Shown: one piece after another, positions 1 to 7,555 of the stretch
Layout of the letters: every line of letters begins with the position of its first letter
How positions within the stretch are numbered: the stretch's first letter is position 1
Source: Thermodesulfobacteriota bacterium
GTDB lineage: Bacteria; Desulfobacterota_D; UBA1144; Nemesobacterales; UBA2774
Assembly: GCA_039028315.1 (NCBI GenBank)
Contig: JBCCIH010000032.1
Location: 1-14,690 of the forward strand
Direction of reading: 5' to 3'
Length of the DNA: 14,690 bases
Program-made: the position numbers and the translations under genes
Notes under the pieces: generated by a model
The model's input: the letters and a program-made list of their open reading frames with translations, nothing else
Databases searched by the model: none
What the model was told of the DNA's origin: nothing

Positions 1-1562
1 CTCTCTTCTCTTTGGTGAGCGCATCTGGCTATTGCCTCTGATACTATGAGCATTGATTTTAGGTCTTTGCAAAGATGCCATCCGGGGTTGTACATCCTGG
101 TTCCCTCAATCTTTAATACTTGTGCTCTTTCTTTTAGTACTCCAATTTCTTCTATTCCTTCGTGGAGCTTTTCTTTAGTACGGAAAACACCTACAAACTC
201 ACCCATGATATCCTGAAGGGCATGATGGATTGTGTATGGGTTCTCGCCTTGTTCATTGCTATAAGGCTCAAGCATTTCATCTGTAGCTTTTTTGATTTCA
301 ACATCGTCAATGTTAACGGCATTGTCGGTTAGCTCATTTGCGTACTGTGCTGCTCCTAGACCGGCCCTTCTTCCAAACACGAGAAGGTCAGAAAGGGAAT
401 TTCCTCCTAAGCGGTTTGCGCCGTGCATACCTCCGGCAACCTCGCCTGCTGCAAATAGTCCTGGAACAGTAGTCCCGGCACTGTCAGCGTCAACTCTAAC
501 TCCTCCCATAACATAGTGAGTGGTTGGGAATACTTCCATTGGTTCCTTTGTTATATCTATCTCTGCAAACTCTTTAAACTGATGGTACATACTAGGGAGT
601 TTCTTTTTAACGTATTCTGCCCCTCTGTGCGAGATGTTTAAGAAAGCGCCTCCGTGTGGTGATCCTCTGCCCTCAAGAACTTCGGTATAAATAGATCTAG
701 CCACTACGTCCCTGGTAGATAACTCCATTCTTTCAGGGTCGTATTTTTCCATAAATCTCTCGCCTTCTCTGTTTGTTAGTATTCCACCCTCGCCCCTAAC
801 AGCCTCTGTCACCAGAATACCTTTTACGCTTGGGGGCCAAACCATTCCAGTTGGGTGGAACTGAACAAATTCCATATCTATAAGGTCTGCACCTGCTTCG
901 TAGGCAAGAGCATGTCCATCACCTGTATATTCCCAGGAGTTAGATGTAACTTTGTATGATTTTCCAATTCCGCCAGTGGCAAGAATTATTGCTTTAGCTT
1001 TAAATAGTACAAATCTTCCGCTTTCTCTCCAGTATCCAAAAGCGCCGGATACGCGCTCTCCGTCCTTTAGAAGATGAGTAATGGTAGCTTCCATATAAAC
1101 ATCAATACCGGTATGTATTCCTTTATCCTGAAGTGTTCGGATCATCTCAAGCCCAGTGCGATCACCAACATGAGCTAGTCTTTTCCATGTGTGTCCGCCA
1201 AAAGCTCTTTGGTTGATATTTCCTTCTTTTGTTCTATCAAACAGTGCTCCCCAGTGCTCAAGCTCTCTGACTCTGTCTGGAGCTTCTTGAGCATGGATCT
1301 GAGCCATGCGCCAGTTGTTCAGGAGTTTTCCACCGTGCATTGTGTCGTGGAAGTGAGTTTTCCAGTCGTCTTTTGAGTCAACGTTTGCAAGCGCTGCTGC
1401 AACACCGCCCTCAGCCATAACAGTGTGGGCTTTTCCTAATAGTGATTTGCACACTAGGCCAACTGATGCTCCTTGTGCTGAGGCTTCAATCGCAGCTCTT
1501 AGACCTGCCCCACCTGCTCCTATAACAATTACGTCATGTACATGTGTTTCAAACTTTTCCAT
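1..1562 (-). CDS. sdhA: Succinate dehydrogenase flavoprotein subunit, Sdh1/type F-like (3' end outside window)
   Basis: This is the FAD subunit of respiratory complex II, oxidising succinate to fumarate at the inner face of the membrane. I translated it by hand: 520 codons are open from the ATG at 1562 to the window edge with no stop, so the C-terminus is missing. Visible are the Rossmann motif GAGGAG (15-20), the KAHT motif whose His46 should carry covalent FAD, the substrate/catalytic residues His236 (FHPTG), Glu253, Arg256, Arg284 (RDVVARS), His349 and Arg384, and the FAD motif HGANRLGGNSL. Segments such as GGHTWKRLAHVGDRTG and YNPGWHL recall the mycobacterial Sdh1 flavoprotein more than E. 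coli SdhA; this comparison is from memory. The start overlaps the stop of the anchor gene by one base (TAATG), suggesting translational coupling. The iron-sulfur subunit SdhB should follow beyond position 1. Confidence 0.97.
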   Translation of the reverse strand, partial: MEKFETHVHDVIVIGAGGAGLRAAIEASAQGASVGLVCKSLLGKAHTVMAEGGVAAALANVDSKDDWKTHFHDTMHGGKLLNNWRMAQIHAQEAPDRVRELEHWGALFDRTKEGNINQRAFGGHTWKRLAHVGDRTGLEMIRTLQDKGIHTGIDVYMEATITHLLKDGERVSGAFGYWRESGRFVLFKAKAIILATGGIGKSYKVTSNSWEYTGDGHALAYEAGADLIDMEFVQFHPTGMVWPPSVKGILVTEAVRGEGGILTNREGERFMEKYDPERMELSTRDVVARSIYTEVLEGRGSPHGGAFLNISHRGAEYVKKKLPSMYHQFKEFAEIDITKEPMEVFPTTHYVMGGVRVDADSAGTTVPGLFAAGEVAGGMHGANRLGGNSLSDLLVFGRRAGLGAAQYANELTDNAVNIDDVEIKKATDEMLEPYSNEQGENPYTIHHALQDIMGEFVGVFRTKEKLHEGIEEIGVLKERAQVLKIEGTRMYNPGWHLCKDLKSMLIVSEAIARCAHQREE

Positions 1563-2293
1563 TATATTATCCTTATATCTGTGATTACACCTTTTGCAAG
1601 TAAGAAAATGTAAAGATCAGCAAGCGCTACGCTAAATAAGCTGACCCACGCCCATAGCATGTGGTTTTCGTTCCATCCGCTTACTTTTTCCCAGAGTCTA
1701 AATCGGGTTGGGCATTTTGAGAACACATCTAACCTGCCGCCTACTAAGTGGCGGAAAGAATGACATGATAGTGAATACATTGTTAGAAGAAATACATTCA
1801 CGAAAAGCACAATTGTTCCAACACCAATTCCAAACCCATCTGCAAACCATAGGGCATGAAAAGCATCAACCCAAAGGAAAAACAGAATTACTCCTGCTGC
1901 GTAGAAAAAATAGCGGTGAATATTTTGAATTATAAATGGAAAGCTAACCTCGCCCTGGTAGGATCCTTCTTTGCCTAGGGGTTTAACAGCACATCCCGGA
2001 GGAGCCATAAAGAAGGAGCGGTAATAAGCTTTTCTATAATAGTAACAGGTAGCTCTAAAACCAAGCGGCGCCCAAAGAATCAAGAGCGCTGGTGAAAGCG
2101 GCCACCAAGATGTAAGAAGATACGGCGAATAAAAAGGAGATAAATATGGCTGCACTAAAAAATCAACATTTGAAAATGCTCTCCATGTAGAGTATAAACC
2201 AAATGAACCTAGAACCGCTGCAGTTATAAGTGGTTGAATCCACCATGCATCGCTTCTTAGCGTAATTGAACTTTGTGCAGTCCCATTTGCCAT
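1562..2293 (-). CDS. sdhC: Succinate dehydrogenase membrane anchor subunit, Sdh1/type F-like
   Basis: This 243-residue protein anchors succinate dehydrogenase in the membrane and should pass electrons to quinone. Hydrophobic segments near residues 21-39, 64-80, 127-150, 155-176 and 212-233 suggest five helices, unlike the three-helix SdhC plus SdhD pair of E. coli. No SdhD gene is present. The anchor-then-flavoprotein order matches the M. tuberculosis Sdh1 operon (Rv0249c-Rv0248c), and the APPGCAV loop fits that family. Potential metal ligands are Cys83, Cys101, Cys177, His178 and His182 (motif SCHSFRH), plus His126 and His146. M. smegmatis Sdh1 holds a Rieske-type [2Fe-2S] cluster in this subunit; whether these residues match its ligands is inference. 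An AAGGGAGA ribosome site at 2301-2308 supports the ATG. Confidence 0.88.
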   Translation of the reverse strand: MANGTAQSSITLRSDAWWIQPLITAAVLGSFGLYSTWRAFSNVDFLVQPYLSPFYSPYLLTSWWPLSPALLILWAPLGFRATCYYYRKAYYRSFFMAPPGCAVKPLGKEGSYQGEVSFPFIIQNIHRYFFYAAGVILFFLWVDAFHALWFADGFGIGVGTIVLFVNVFLLTMYSLSCHSFRHLVGGRLDVFSKCPTRFRLWEKVSGWNENHMLWAWVSLFSVALADLYIFLLAKGVITDIRII

Positions 2294-2357
2294 TGTAATT
2301 TCTCCCTTAACCTAGCCTAAATATTATTTATTTACATATTATTAGCTTACCTGAAAT

Positions 2358-3299
2358 TTAAAGAATACCCATGCCCTCAATCTCTTCGCAGAGCTCTTTA
2401 ACATGGCTTGCTGAAACGTGAAGCTCTTTAGTTTCCGAATCGCTTAAATCAATTTGAAATACTTCTTCAATTCCAGCAGTGCCTAATTTAACCGGAAGCC
2501 CAACAAATGTATCTTGAACTCCGTATTCTCCCTGCGCCAATATGCAGCATGGAAGAATCTTTTTCTTATCTTTTAGAATTGCTTCAACCATCTCTACTGC
2601 TGAAATAGCAGGTGCGTAGAAAGCGCTTCCTGTTTTAAGAAGCTTTACGATCTCTCCGCCTCCGCCTCTAGTTCTCTGGATAATTTCTTCAAGTCTTTCA
2701 GCTGGAATTAGCTCAGTTACCGGCACACCTGCAACAGTGGTGAACCTTCCAAGAGGTACCATGTCGTCTCCGTGTCCGCCTAGAACAAAGGCGTTAATGT
2801 TTTCAACTGACACGCCTAGTTCCATTCCGATGAAAGCCCTGAACCTAGCTGAGTCTAAAACTCCGGCCATTCCCATTACTCTTTCTCTTGGGAATCCGCT
2901 AATCTTATGAGCAACATAAACCATAGCATCAAGAGGATTTGTAACAAGAATTAATATTGCATTTGGTGAGTGTTTTGCTACGTTTTCAGTAACTTGTTTA
3001 ACAACTTTAGTGTTTGTTGCAATAAGATCATCCCTGCTCATTCCAGGCTTACGTGGGATACCTGATGTAATAACTACAATATCTGATCCAGCTGTATCTT
3101 CATATCCATTTGTTCCTGTAATATTTGCGTCATATCCATATACCGGATTCATTTCCATCATATCAAGCGCCTTTCCTTGCGGCATGCCCTCTACGATATC
3201 AACTAGTACTATGTCGCCTAGCTCCATTTGAGCCAGCATTAATGCTGTTGAAGCGCCTACATTCCCGGCGCCAATAACTGAAATTTTTGGTCTAGCCAT
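2358..3299 (-). CDS. mdh: Malate dehydrogenase (LDH-like type), NAD-dependent
   Basis: It interconverts malate and oxaloacetate using NAD in the cytoplasm. The 313-residue protein is full length and belongs to the lactate/malate dehydrogenase superfamily, in its LDH-like MDH branch. It begins with the Rossmann motif GAGNVGAS (10-17). Asp34 at the end of the second strand favours NAD over NADP. The substrate loop IPRKPGMSR has Arg83 and Arg89; an Arg at the specificity position marks malate rather than lactate dehydrogenase. Asn121, Asp149/Arg152 and the catalytic His176 in GGHGDDM are present. A good ribosome site, AAGGAG at 3307-3312, fixes the ATG. It lies 63 bp after icd and 64 bp before the succinate dehydrogenase genes, so it probably belongs to the same TCA transcript or has a weak promoter of its own. 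Confidence 0.97.
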   Translation of the reverse strand: MARPKISVIGAGNVGASTALMLAQMELGDIVLVDIVEGMPQGKALDMMEMNPVYGYDANITGTNGYEDTAGSDIVVITSGIPRKPGMSRDDLIATNTKVVKQVTENVAKHSPNAILILVTNPLDAMVYVAHKISGFPRERVMGMAGVLDSARFRAFIGMELGVSVENINAFVLGGHGDDMVPLGRFTTVAGVPVTELIPAERLEEIIQRTRGGGGEIVKLLKTGSAFYAPAISAVEMVEAILKDKKKILPCCILAQGEYGVQDTFVGLPVKLGTAGIEEVFQIDLSDSETKELHVSASHVKELCEEIEGMGIL

Positions 3300-3362
3300 C
3301 TAACTACTCCTTTATTTTTTCTTTGTTAATACAGAGGTTTTAATACCCCATCCAATGCTTTT

Positions 3363-4598
3363 TTAAACCTTGTCCATATTCTCTGCTATGGCTTCTCCAA
3401 ACTCTGAGCACTTAAGCAGTTTTGCACCGTCCAACTGGCGCTCTAAATCATATGTGACAGTTTTATCTAAAATTGTTTTTTCCATTGCTTTAATTATAAG
3501 CTCGCCTGCTTCATCCCATCCGAGATACTCAAACATCATCACGCCTGAGAGGATTACTGAACCAGGGTTTACCTTGTCTTGACCAGCATATTTAGGAGCT
3601 GTGCCGTGTGTGGCTTCAAATAGAGCCATATAGTCTCCGATGTTACCGCCAGGGGCCATTCCAAGGCCTCCAACTTGTGCAGCGCAAGCATCCGATAAGT
3701 AGTCTCCGTTTAGGTTCGGAGTTGCTATTACCTGATAATCTCTTGTTCTGGTAAGAATTTGCTGCAGCATATTGTCTGCAATTCTATCTTTGATGACCAC
3801 TTGCCCATCAGGTTTTTTGCCATCATATTTATCCCAAAGATCGTCCTCTGTTAATGTGGAGTCATGGAATTCTTCTTTTGATAAATCATAGCCCCAATCT
3901 CTAAATGCACCCTCTGTGTATTTCATAATATTTCCTTTATGAACAAGAGTAACGCTATCAAGATCTTTTTGAATAGCATGTTTGATTGCTTTCTTTACGA
4001 GTCTTTTAGTTCCGAGAGGGCTAATAGGTTTAATTCCTATTCCAGAGTGCTCTCTTATGTTAACACCATATTTTTCAACTAAGTATTTTCTTATTTCATA
4101 CGCTTCTTTAGTTCCGCTTTCCCATTCAATTCCTGAGTACACGTCCTCTGTGTTCTCTCTGAATATGACCATATTCATGTCTTCTGGCCTTTTAACTGGT
4201 GACGGGGTGCCTTTTATATATCTGACAGGTCTAACGCACGCATAGAGGTCTAGAATCTGTCTTAGTGCTACGTTAAGACTGCGAATACCTCCGCCGACAG
4301 GCGTTGTAAGCGGTCCTTTAATTGCTACTGTGTATTCTTTAATATCTTCAATGGTTTGATCTGGAAGCCATTCCCCTGTTGCCTCAAACGCTTTTTCCCC
4401 GGTTAGCACTTCGTGCCATACTATCTTCCTCTCACCACCATAGCATTTCTCAACAGCGGCGTCGAACACGATTTGCGATGCATGCCAAATATCAGGGCCT
4501 ATGCCGTCTCCTTCTATAAATGGTATTATTGGGTCGTTTGGAACGATAATACGGTCATTCTCTTTATCAATCTGGATTTTGGTACCCTGTGATGACAT
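3363..4598 (-). CDS. icd: Isocitrate dehydrogenase, NADP-type, E. coli-like
   Basis: It oxidatively decarboxylates isocitrate to 2-oxoglutarate, making NADPH. At 411 residues it is close to E. coli Icd (416) and aligns along its whole length: IPFIEGDGIGPD (25-36), the isocitrate-binding segment GGIRSLNVALRQ with Ser107, Arg113 and Arg123, Arg147 in FRENTEDVYSG with Tyr154, Lys223, and the Mg-binding aspartates Asp299 and Asp303. Lys337-Tyr338 in the HGTAPKYAG motif are the residues that select NADP in the E. coli enzyme. Ser107 matches the serine that AceK phosphorylates in E. coli to divert carbon to the glyoxylate shunt; no aceK is in view. AGAGGAGT at 4606-4613 supports the ATG. The 109 bp gap upstream holds a possible promoter. 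Confidence 0.97.
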   Translation of the reverse strand: MSSQGTKIQIDKENDRIIVPNDPIIPFIEGDGIGPDIWHASQIVFDAAVEKCYGGERKIVWHEVLTGEKAFEATGEWLPDQTIEDIKEYTVAIKGPLTTPVGGGIRSLNVALRQILDLYACVRPVRYIKGTPSPVKRPEDMNMVIFRENTEDVYSGIEWESGTKEAYEIRKYLVEKYGVNIREHSGIGIKPISPLGTKRLVKKAIKHAIQKDLDSVTLVHKGNIMKYTEGAFRDWGYDLSKEEFHDSTLTEDDLWDKYDGKKPDGQVVIKDRIADNMLQQILTRTRDYQVIATPNLNGDYLSDACAAQVGGLGMAPGGNIGDYMALFEATHGTAPKYAGQDKVNPGSVILSGVMMFEYLGWDEAGELIIKAMEKTILDKTVTYDLERQLDGAKLLKCSEFGEAIAENMDKV

Positions 4599-4639
4599 TA
4601 TATAAACTCCTCTTTATTTATCTCTATTTTTGGACACAA

Positions 4640-4667
4640 AATATAAACAAATTAAAACAAATTTCAA
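4640..4667 (-). promoter_or_regulatory. Putative sigma70-type promoter upstream of icd
   Basis: Reading the minus strand, TTGAAA (4667-4662) is followed 16 bases later by TATATT (4645-4640), about 40 bases before the icd start. The spacing and hexamers fit a housekeeping promoter, and the site lies in the longest gap between TCA genes. The region is very AT-rich, so a chance match is quite possible. If real, icd and the genes after it could be transcribed independently of acnA. Confidence 0.35.
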
Positions 4668-4707
4668 ATAATTACGGCAATTCTCACTAAAAAAATTCTA
4701 AATACGC

Positions 4708-7398
4708 TTAGCTCTGCATCATTTGTCTGAGCACAGTCTGTAAAATGCCGCCGTTTTTGTAGTAATCAACCTCAACCGGACTATCTAGGCGGCAAGTAGC
4801 TGTAAATGTGAAATCTTGTCCCTCAGGAGGCATAACTCTTACTAACATTTCCTTTCCTGCAGACAGTCCGTCATCAATGCCTTCTATATCAAATTTTTCA
4901 TATCCGGTAAGCCCTAATGTCTCGGCGCTCTCGCCTTGTTTAAATTGTAGAGGTAGAACACCCATTCCAACTAGGTTACTTCTGTGGATTCTCTCAAAAC
5001 TCTCAGCGATAACTGCTTTTACTCCTAGGAGCAGCGTGCCTTTGGCTGCCCAGTCCCTTGAGCTTCCTGTTCCGTACTCTTTTCCGCCAATCACAATGAG
5101 CGGAACTCCCTCCTGCTGATATCTCATTGATGCGTCATATATTGCAAGCTCTTCATCTGTGGGAACATGCTTTGTTACTCCTCCCTCAGAGCCTTCGACC
5201 ATGAGATTCCTAATTCTGATATTCGCAAATGATCCCCTTACCATAACTTCATGGTTTCCTCTTCTTGAGCCAAAACTGTTAAACTGGCGCTGCTCAACTC
5301 CTTTGGATACCAAGTACTTACCTGCCGGTCCATCTTTTGGGATTGAACCCGCTGGCGATATATGGTCTGTTGTAATGGAGTGTCCTAATAATGCCAGCGT
5401 GTGAGCGTCTTTGATATCACCAGTTTCTGGGAGATTGAGTGAAAAGTCATCAAAAAAGTTTGGCTCTCTTATATATGTAGATTCATCAGTCCAGTCGTAC
5501 AAGTTTCCTTCCGGGGTATCTAGAGATTTCCATGTCTCATCACCTTCAAAAACTTGTGAGTACTGAGCTTTAAATATTTCTGGATTTAGAACGCTGGATA
5601 CAGTTTGTTTTATTTCATCCTGTGTCGGCCATATATCTTGTAAGAACACTGGCTCTCCATCTGAACCTGTTCCAATAGGTTCTTTGTAAATGTCGATATC
5701 AACTGTGCCTGCGAGTGCAAATGCTACAACTAATGGCGGTGAGGCAAGATAAGAGAATTTTACAAACGGGTGTACCCTACCTTCAAAGTTTCTGTTTCCG
5801 CTTAGCACTGCTGCAACTGTCAGATCATTTTCTTTAATTGATTCTTCTATAGGCTGAGCAAGAGGTCCAGAATTTCCTATGCATGTTGTACAGCCGTAGC
5901 CGACTAGGTCAAACCCTAGTTTGTCTAGGTCATCTGTTAAGCCTGCTGCATCTAAATAGTCAGTTACCACTCTTGATCCCGGCGCAAGACTTGTCTTTAC
6001 ACTCGGGTCTACAGTAAGACCTTTCTCAACAGCTTTTTTAGCCACAAGTCCAGAGGCAACCATAACTGAAGGGTTTGAGGTGTTTGTGCAGCTAGTAATA
6101 GCAGCAATTGTAACTGAGCCGTTTCCTAATTCAGTTGAATCTCCGTTTAGCTGAACTCCCACCCTCTTATCTAGGTCTGCACCGTTTCCTGTTTTTTCTT
6201 TGAGTGAATATTCAAATGATTCTTTTAGTTCTTTTAGAGATACCCTGTCCTGAGGTCTGCTTGGTCCTGCCATTGAAGGTTCAACAGTTGAGATATCAAG
6301 CTCAAGAGTATCCGTGTATGAGGGATCAGGTGTTTCGTCAGTTCTGAATATCCCCTGCTCTTTTGTATATGCTTCTACTAGTTCAACTACATCTTCTCTT
6401 CCAGTGACTCTAAGATAGTTAAGTGTCTCTGCATCGACTGGGAAAAATCCCATAGTAGCTCCGTATTCAGGGGCCATGTTTGCAATTGTGGCCTTATCTG
6501 ATAGAGCTAGCTGACTAAGTCCTGGTCCATAAAACTCGACGAACTTACCAACAACGCCTTTTTTCCTTAGCATTTCAGTTACTGTAAGTACAAGATCGGT
6601 TGCGGTAACTCCCTGTGCTAGTTCACCGTGGAGTTTAAAACCAATTACGTCAGGGATCAGCATATATAGCGGCTGGCCCAACATAGAAGCTTCAGCCTCA
6701 ATACCTCCTACTCCCCAGCCAAGTACGCTAAGGCCGTTTATCATTGTTGTGTGTGAGTCTGTTCCTACAAGAGTATCTGGGAAAGCTACTTTCTCCCCTC
6801 CGACCTCTTTAGTAGATACTACACTAGCCAGGCACTCAAGATTTACCTGGTGCACAATTCCTGTTCCTGGTGGTACAACTCTAAAGTTATCAAACGCTTT
6901 TTGTGCCCAGCGCAAAAATGCATATCGCTCGCCGTTTCTCTCGTACTCGCGTTCTACATTCATCGTAAACGCTTTGTCGTTTCCGAAATAATCAACTTGA
7001 ACTGAATGGTCAATCACGAGGTCAACCGGCACAATAGGATTAATTTTCTCTGGATCTCCTCCGAGTTTGTTAACAACAGATCTCATTGCGGCTAAATCAA
7101 CTACGCACGGCACACCTGTAAAATCCTGCAGTATAACTCTTGCCGGATTGTAAGGGATTTCCTGGTTTTTATTATCAATTGGGCTCCAATTTGCAAGCGC
7201 TTTTACATGTGTATCGTTTACGACGCTCCCATCATAATTTCTAACAACGTTTTCAAGTAGTATTCTGATCGATACGGGCAGCTTAGATAAGTCTCCGCCA
7301 AATTGCTCTGAAATAGTTTTTAAAGAATAGTATTTAACATCGCCAGAGGATGTATTAAGCGTAGAAAGTGCATTCAATTTGTTGTTAATCTCACTCAT
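4708..7398 (-). CDS. acnA: Aconitate hydratase A (aconitase, AcnA/IRP1 type)
   Basis: It isomerises citrate to isocitrate through cis-aconitate using a [4Fe-4S] cluster. The 896 residues match the usual length of the AcnA family (about 890), with domains in the normal order. The three cluster cysteines are Cys437 (ITSCTNTSNP) and Cys503/Cys506 (YGCTTCIGNSG). Other family motifs are QDFTGVPCVVDLAAMR (91-106), GTDSHTTMINGLSVLGWGVGG (212-232), LSGNRNFEGRVHP (532-544) and, in the C-terminal swivel domain, GGKEYGTGSSRDWAAKG with the substrate-binding Ser-Arg pair. An AAGGAGA ribosome site at 7405-7411 supports the ATG. It is the first gene of the TCA block, supplying isocitrate to Icd encoded next, and it follows the fatty-acid genes after a 157 bp gap containing a likely promoter. 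This type in other bacteria can also bind RNA when it lacks its cluster; nothing here tests that. Confidence 0.98.
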   Translation of the reverse strand: MSEINNKLNALSTLNTSSGDVKYYSLKTISEQFGGDLSKLPVSIRILLENVVRNYDGSVVNDTHVKALANWSPIDNKNQEIPYNPARVILQDFTGVPCVVDLAAMRSVVNKLGGDPEKINPIVPVDLVIDHSVQVDYFGNDKAFTMNVEREYERNGERYAFLRWAQKAFDNFRVVPPGTGIVHQVNLECLASVVSTKEVGGEKVAFPDTLVGTDSHTTMINGLSVLGWGVGGIEAEASMLGQPLYMLIPDVIGFKLHGELAQGVTATDLVLTVTEMLRKKGVVGKFVEFYGPGLSQLALSDKATIANMAPEYGATMGFFPVDAETLNYLRVTGREDVVELVEAYTKEQGIFRTDETPDPSYTDTLELDISTVEPSMAGPSRPQDRVSLKELKESFEYSLKEKTGNGADLDKRVGVQLNGDSTELGNGSVTIAAITSCTNTSNPSVMVASGLVAKKAVEKGLTVDPSVKTSLAPGSRVVTDYLDAAGLTDDLDKLGFDLVGYGCTTCIGNSGPLAQPIEESIKENDLTVAAVLSGNRNFEGRVHPFVKFSYLASPPLVVAFALAGTVDIDIYKEPIGTGSDGEPVFLQDIWPTQDEIKQTVSSVLNPEIFKAQYSQVFEGDETWKSLDTPEGNLYDWTDESTYIREPNFFDDFSLNLPETGDIKDAHTLALLGHSITTDHISPAGSIPKDGPAGKYLVSKGVEQRQFNSFGSRRGNHEVMVRGSFANIRIRNLMVEGSEGGVTKHVPTDEELAIYDASMRYQQEGVPLIVIGGKEYGTGSSRDWAAKGTLLLGVKAVIAESFERIHRSNLVGMGVLPLQFKQGESAETLGLTGYEKFDIEGIDDGLSAGKEMLVRVMPPEGQDFTFTATCRLDSPVEVDYYKNGGILQTVLRQMMQS

Positions 7399-7456
7399 AA
7401 CAAATCTCCTTGATAAAAATTTCCAGATGAAATGGATGGATCCGAGAGTCAGGGTT

Positions 7457-7484
7457 ATTCTACAGTTAAATCAGCACAAATCAA
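7457..7484 (-). promoter_or_regulatory. Putative sigma70-type promoter for acnA
   Basis: On the minus strand, TTGATT (7484-7479) and TAGAAT (7462-7457) are separated by 16 bases. TAGAAT differs from the consensus -10 box by one base. The site leaves a leader of roughly 50 bases before the acnA start, in the largest intergenic gap of the window and at the boundary between the fatty-acid and TCA genes. This is the most convincing promoter match here, but it rests on pattern only. Confidence 0.45.
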
Positions 7485-7495
7485 GATTTATGCAG

Positions 7496-7513
7496 TGATA
7501 TTTTGCTATATCA
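7496..7513. repeat. Short inverted repeat upstream of the acnA promoter
   Basis: TGATAT and ATATCA form a perfect 6 bp inverted repeat around a 6-base spacer, 12 bases upstream of the proposed -35 box of acnA. The position would suit an operator. The arms are AT-rich, and as RNA it would be a weak hairpin with no following run of U, so it is not a good terminator for fabF. It may be chance. Confidence 0.25.
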
Positions 7514-7555
7514 TTAATATTAAGCAGGAAAAGTGTCCGACAGTCCGTAAAAGCT

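Noticed and set aside
292..516. 74-codon plus-strand reading frame at the window start
   Set aside because: It is antisense to sdhA, which I translated without interruption through this stretch.
3334..3349. Weak hairpin (GGGGT/ACCTC arms) between icd and mdh
   Set aside because: The five-pair stem needs a G-U pair, and no run of U follows, so it does not make a convincing terminator.
4808..5119. 103-codon plus-strand reading frame inside aconitase
   Set aside because: Antisense shadow of the conserved swivel domain of acnA, with low-complexity Ser/Pro-rich translation.
7530..7555. Possible terminator just after fabF
   Set aside because: CGGAC-TGT-CGGAC is a direct rather than an inverted repeat, with no strong stem and no U run.
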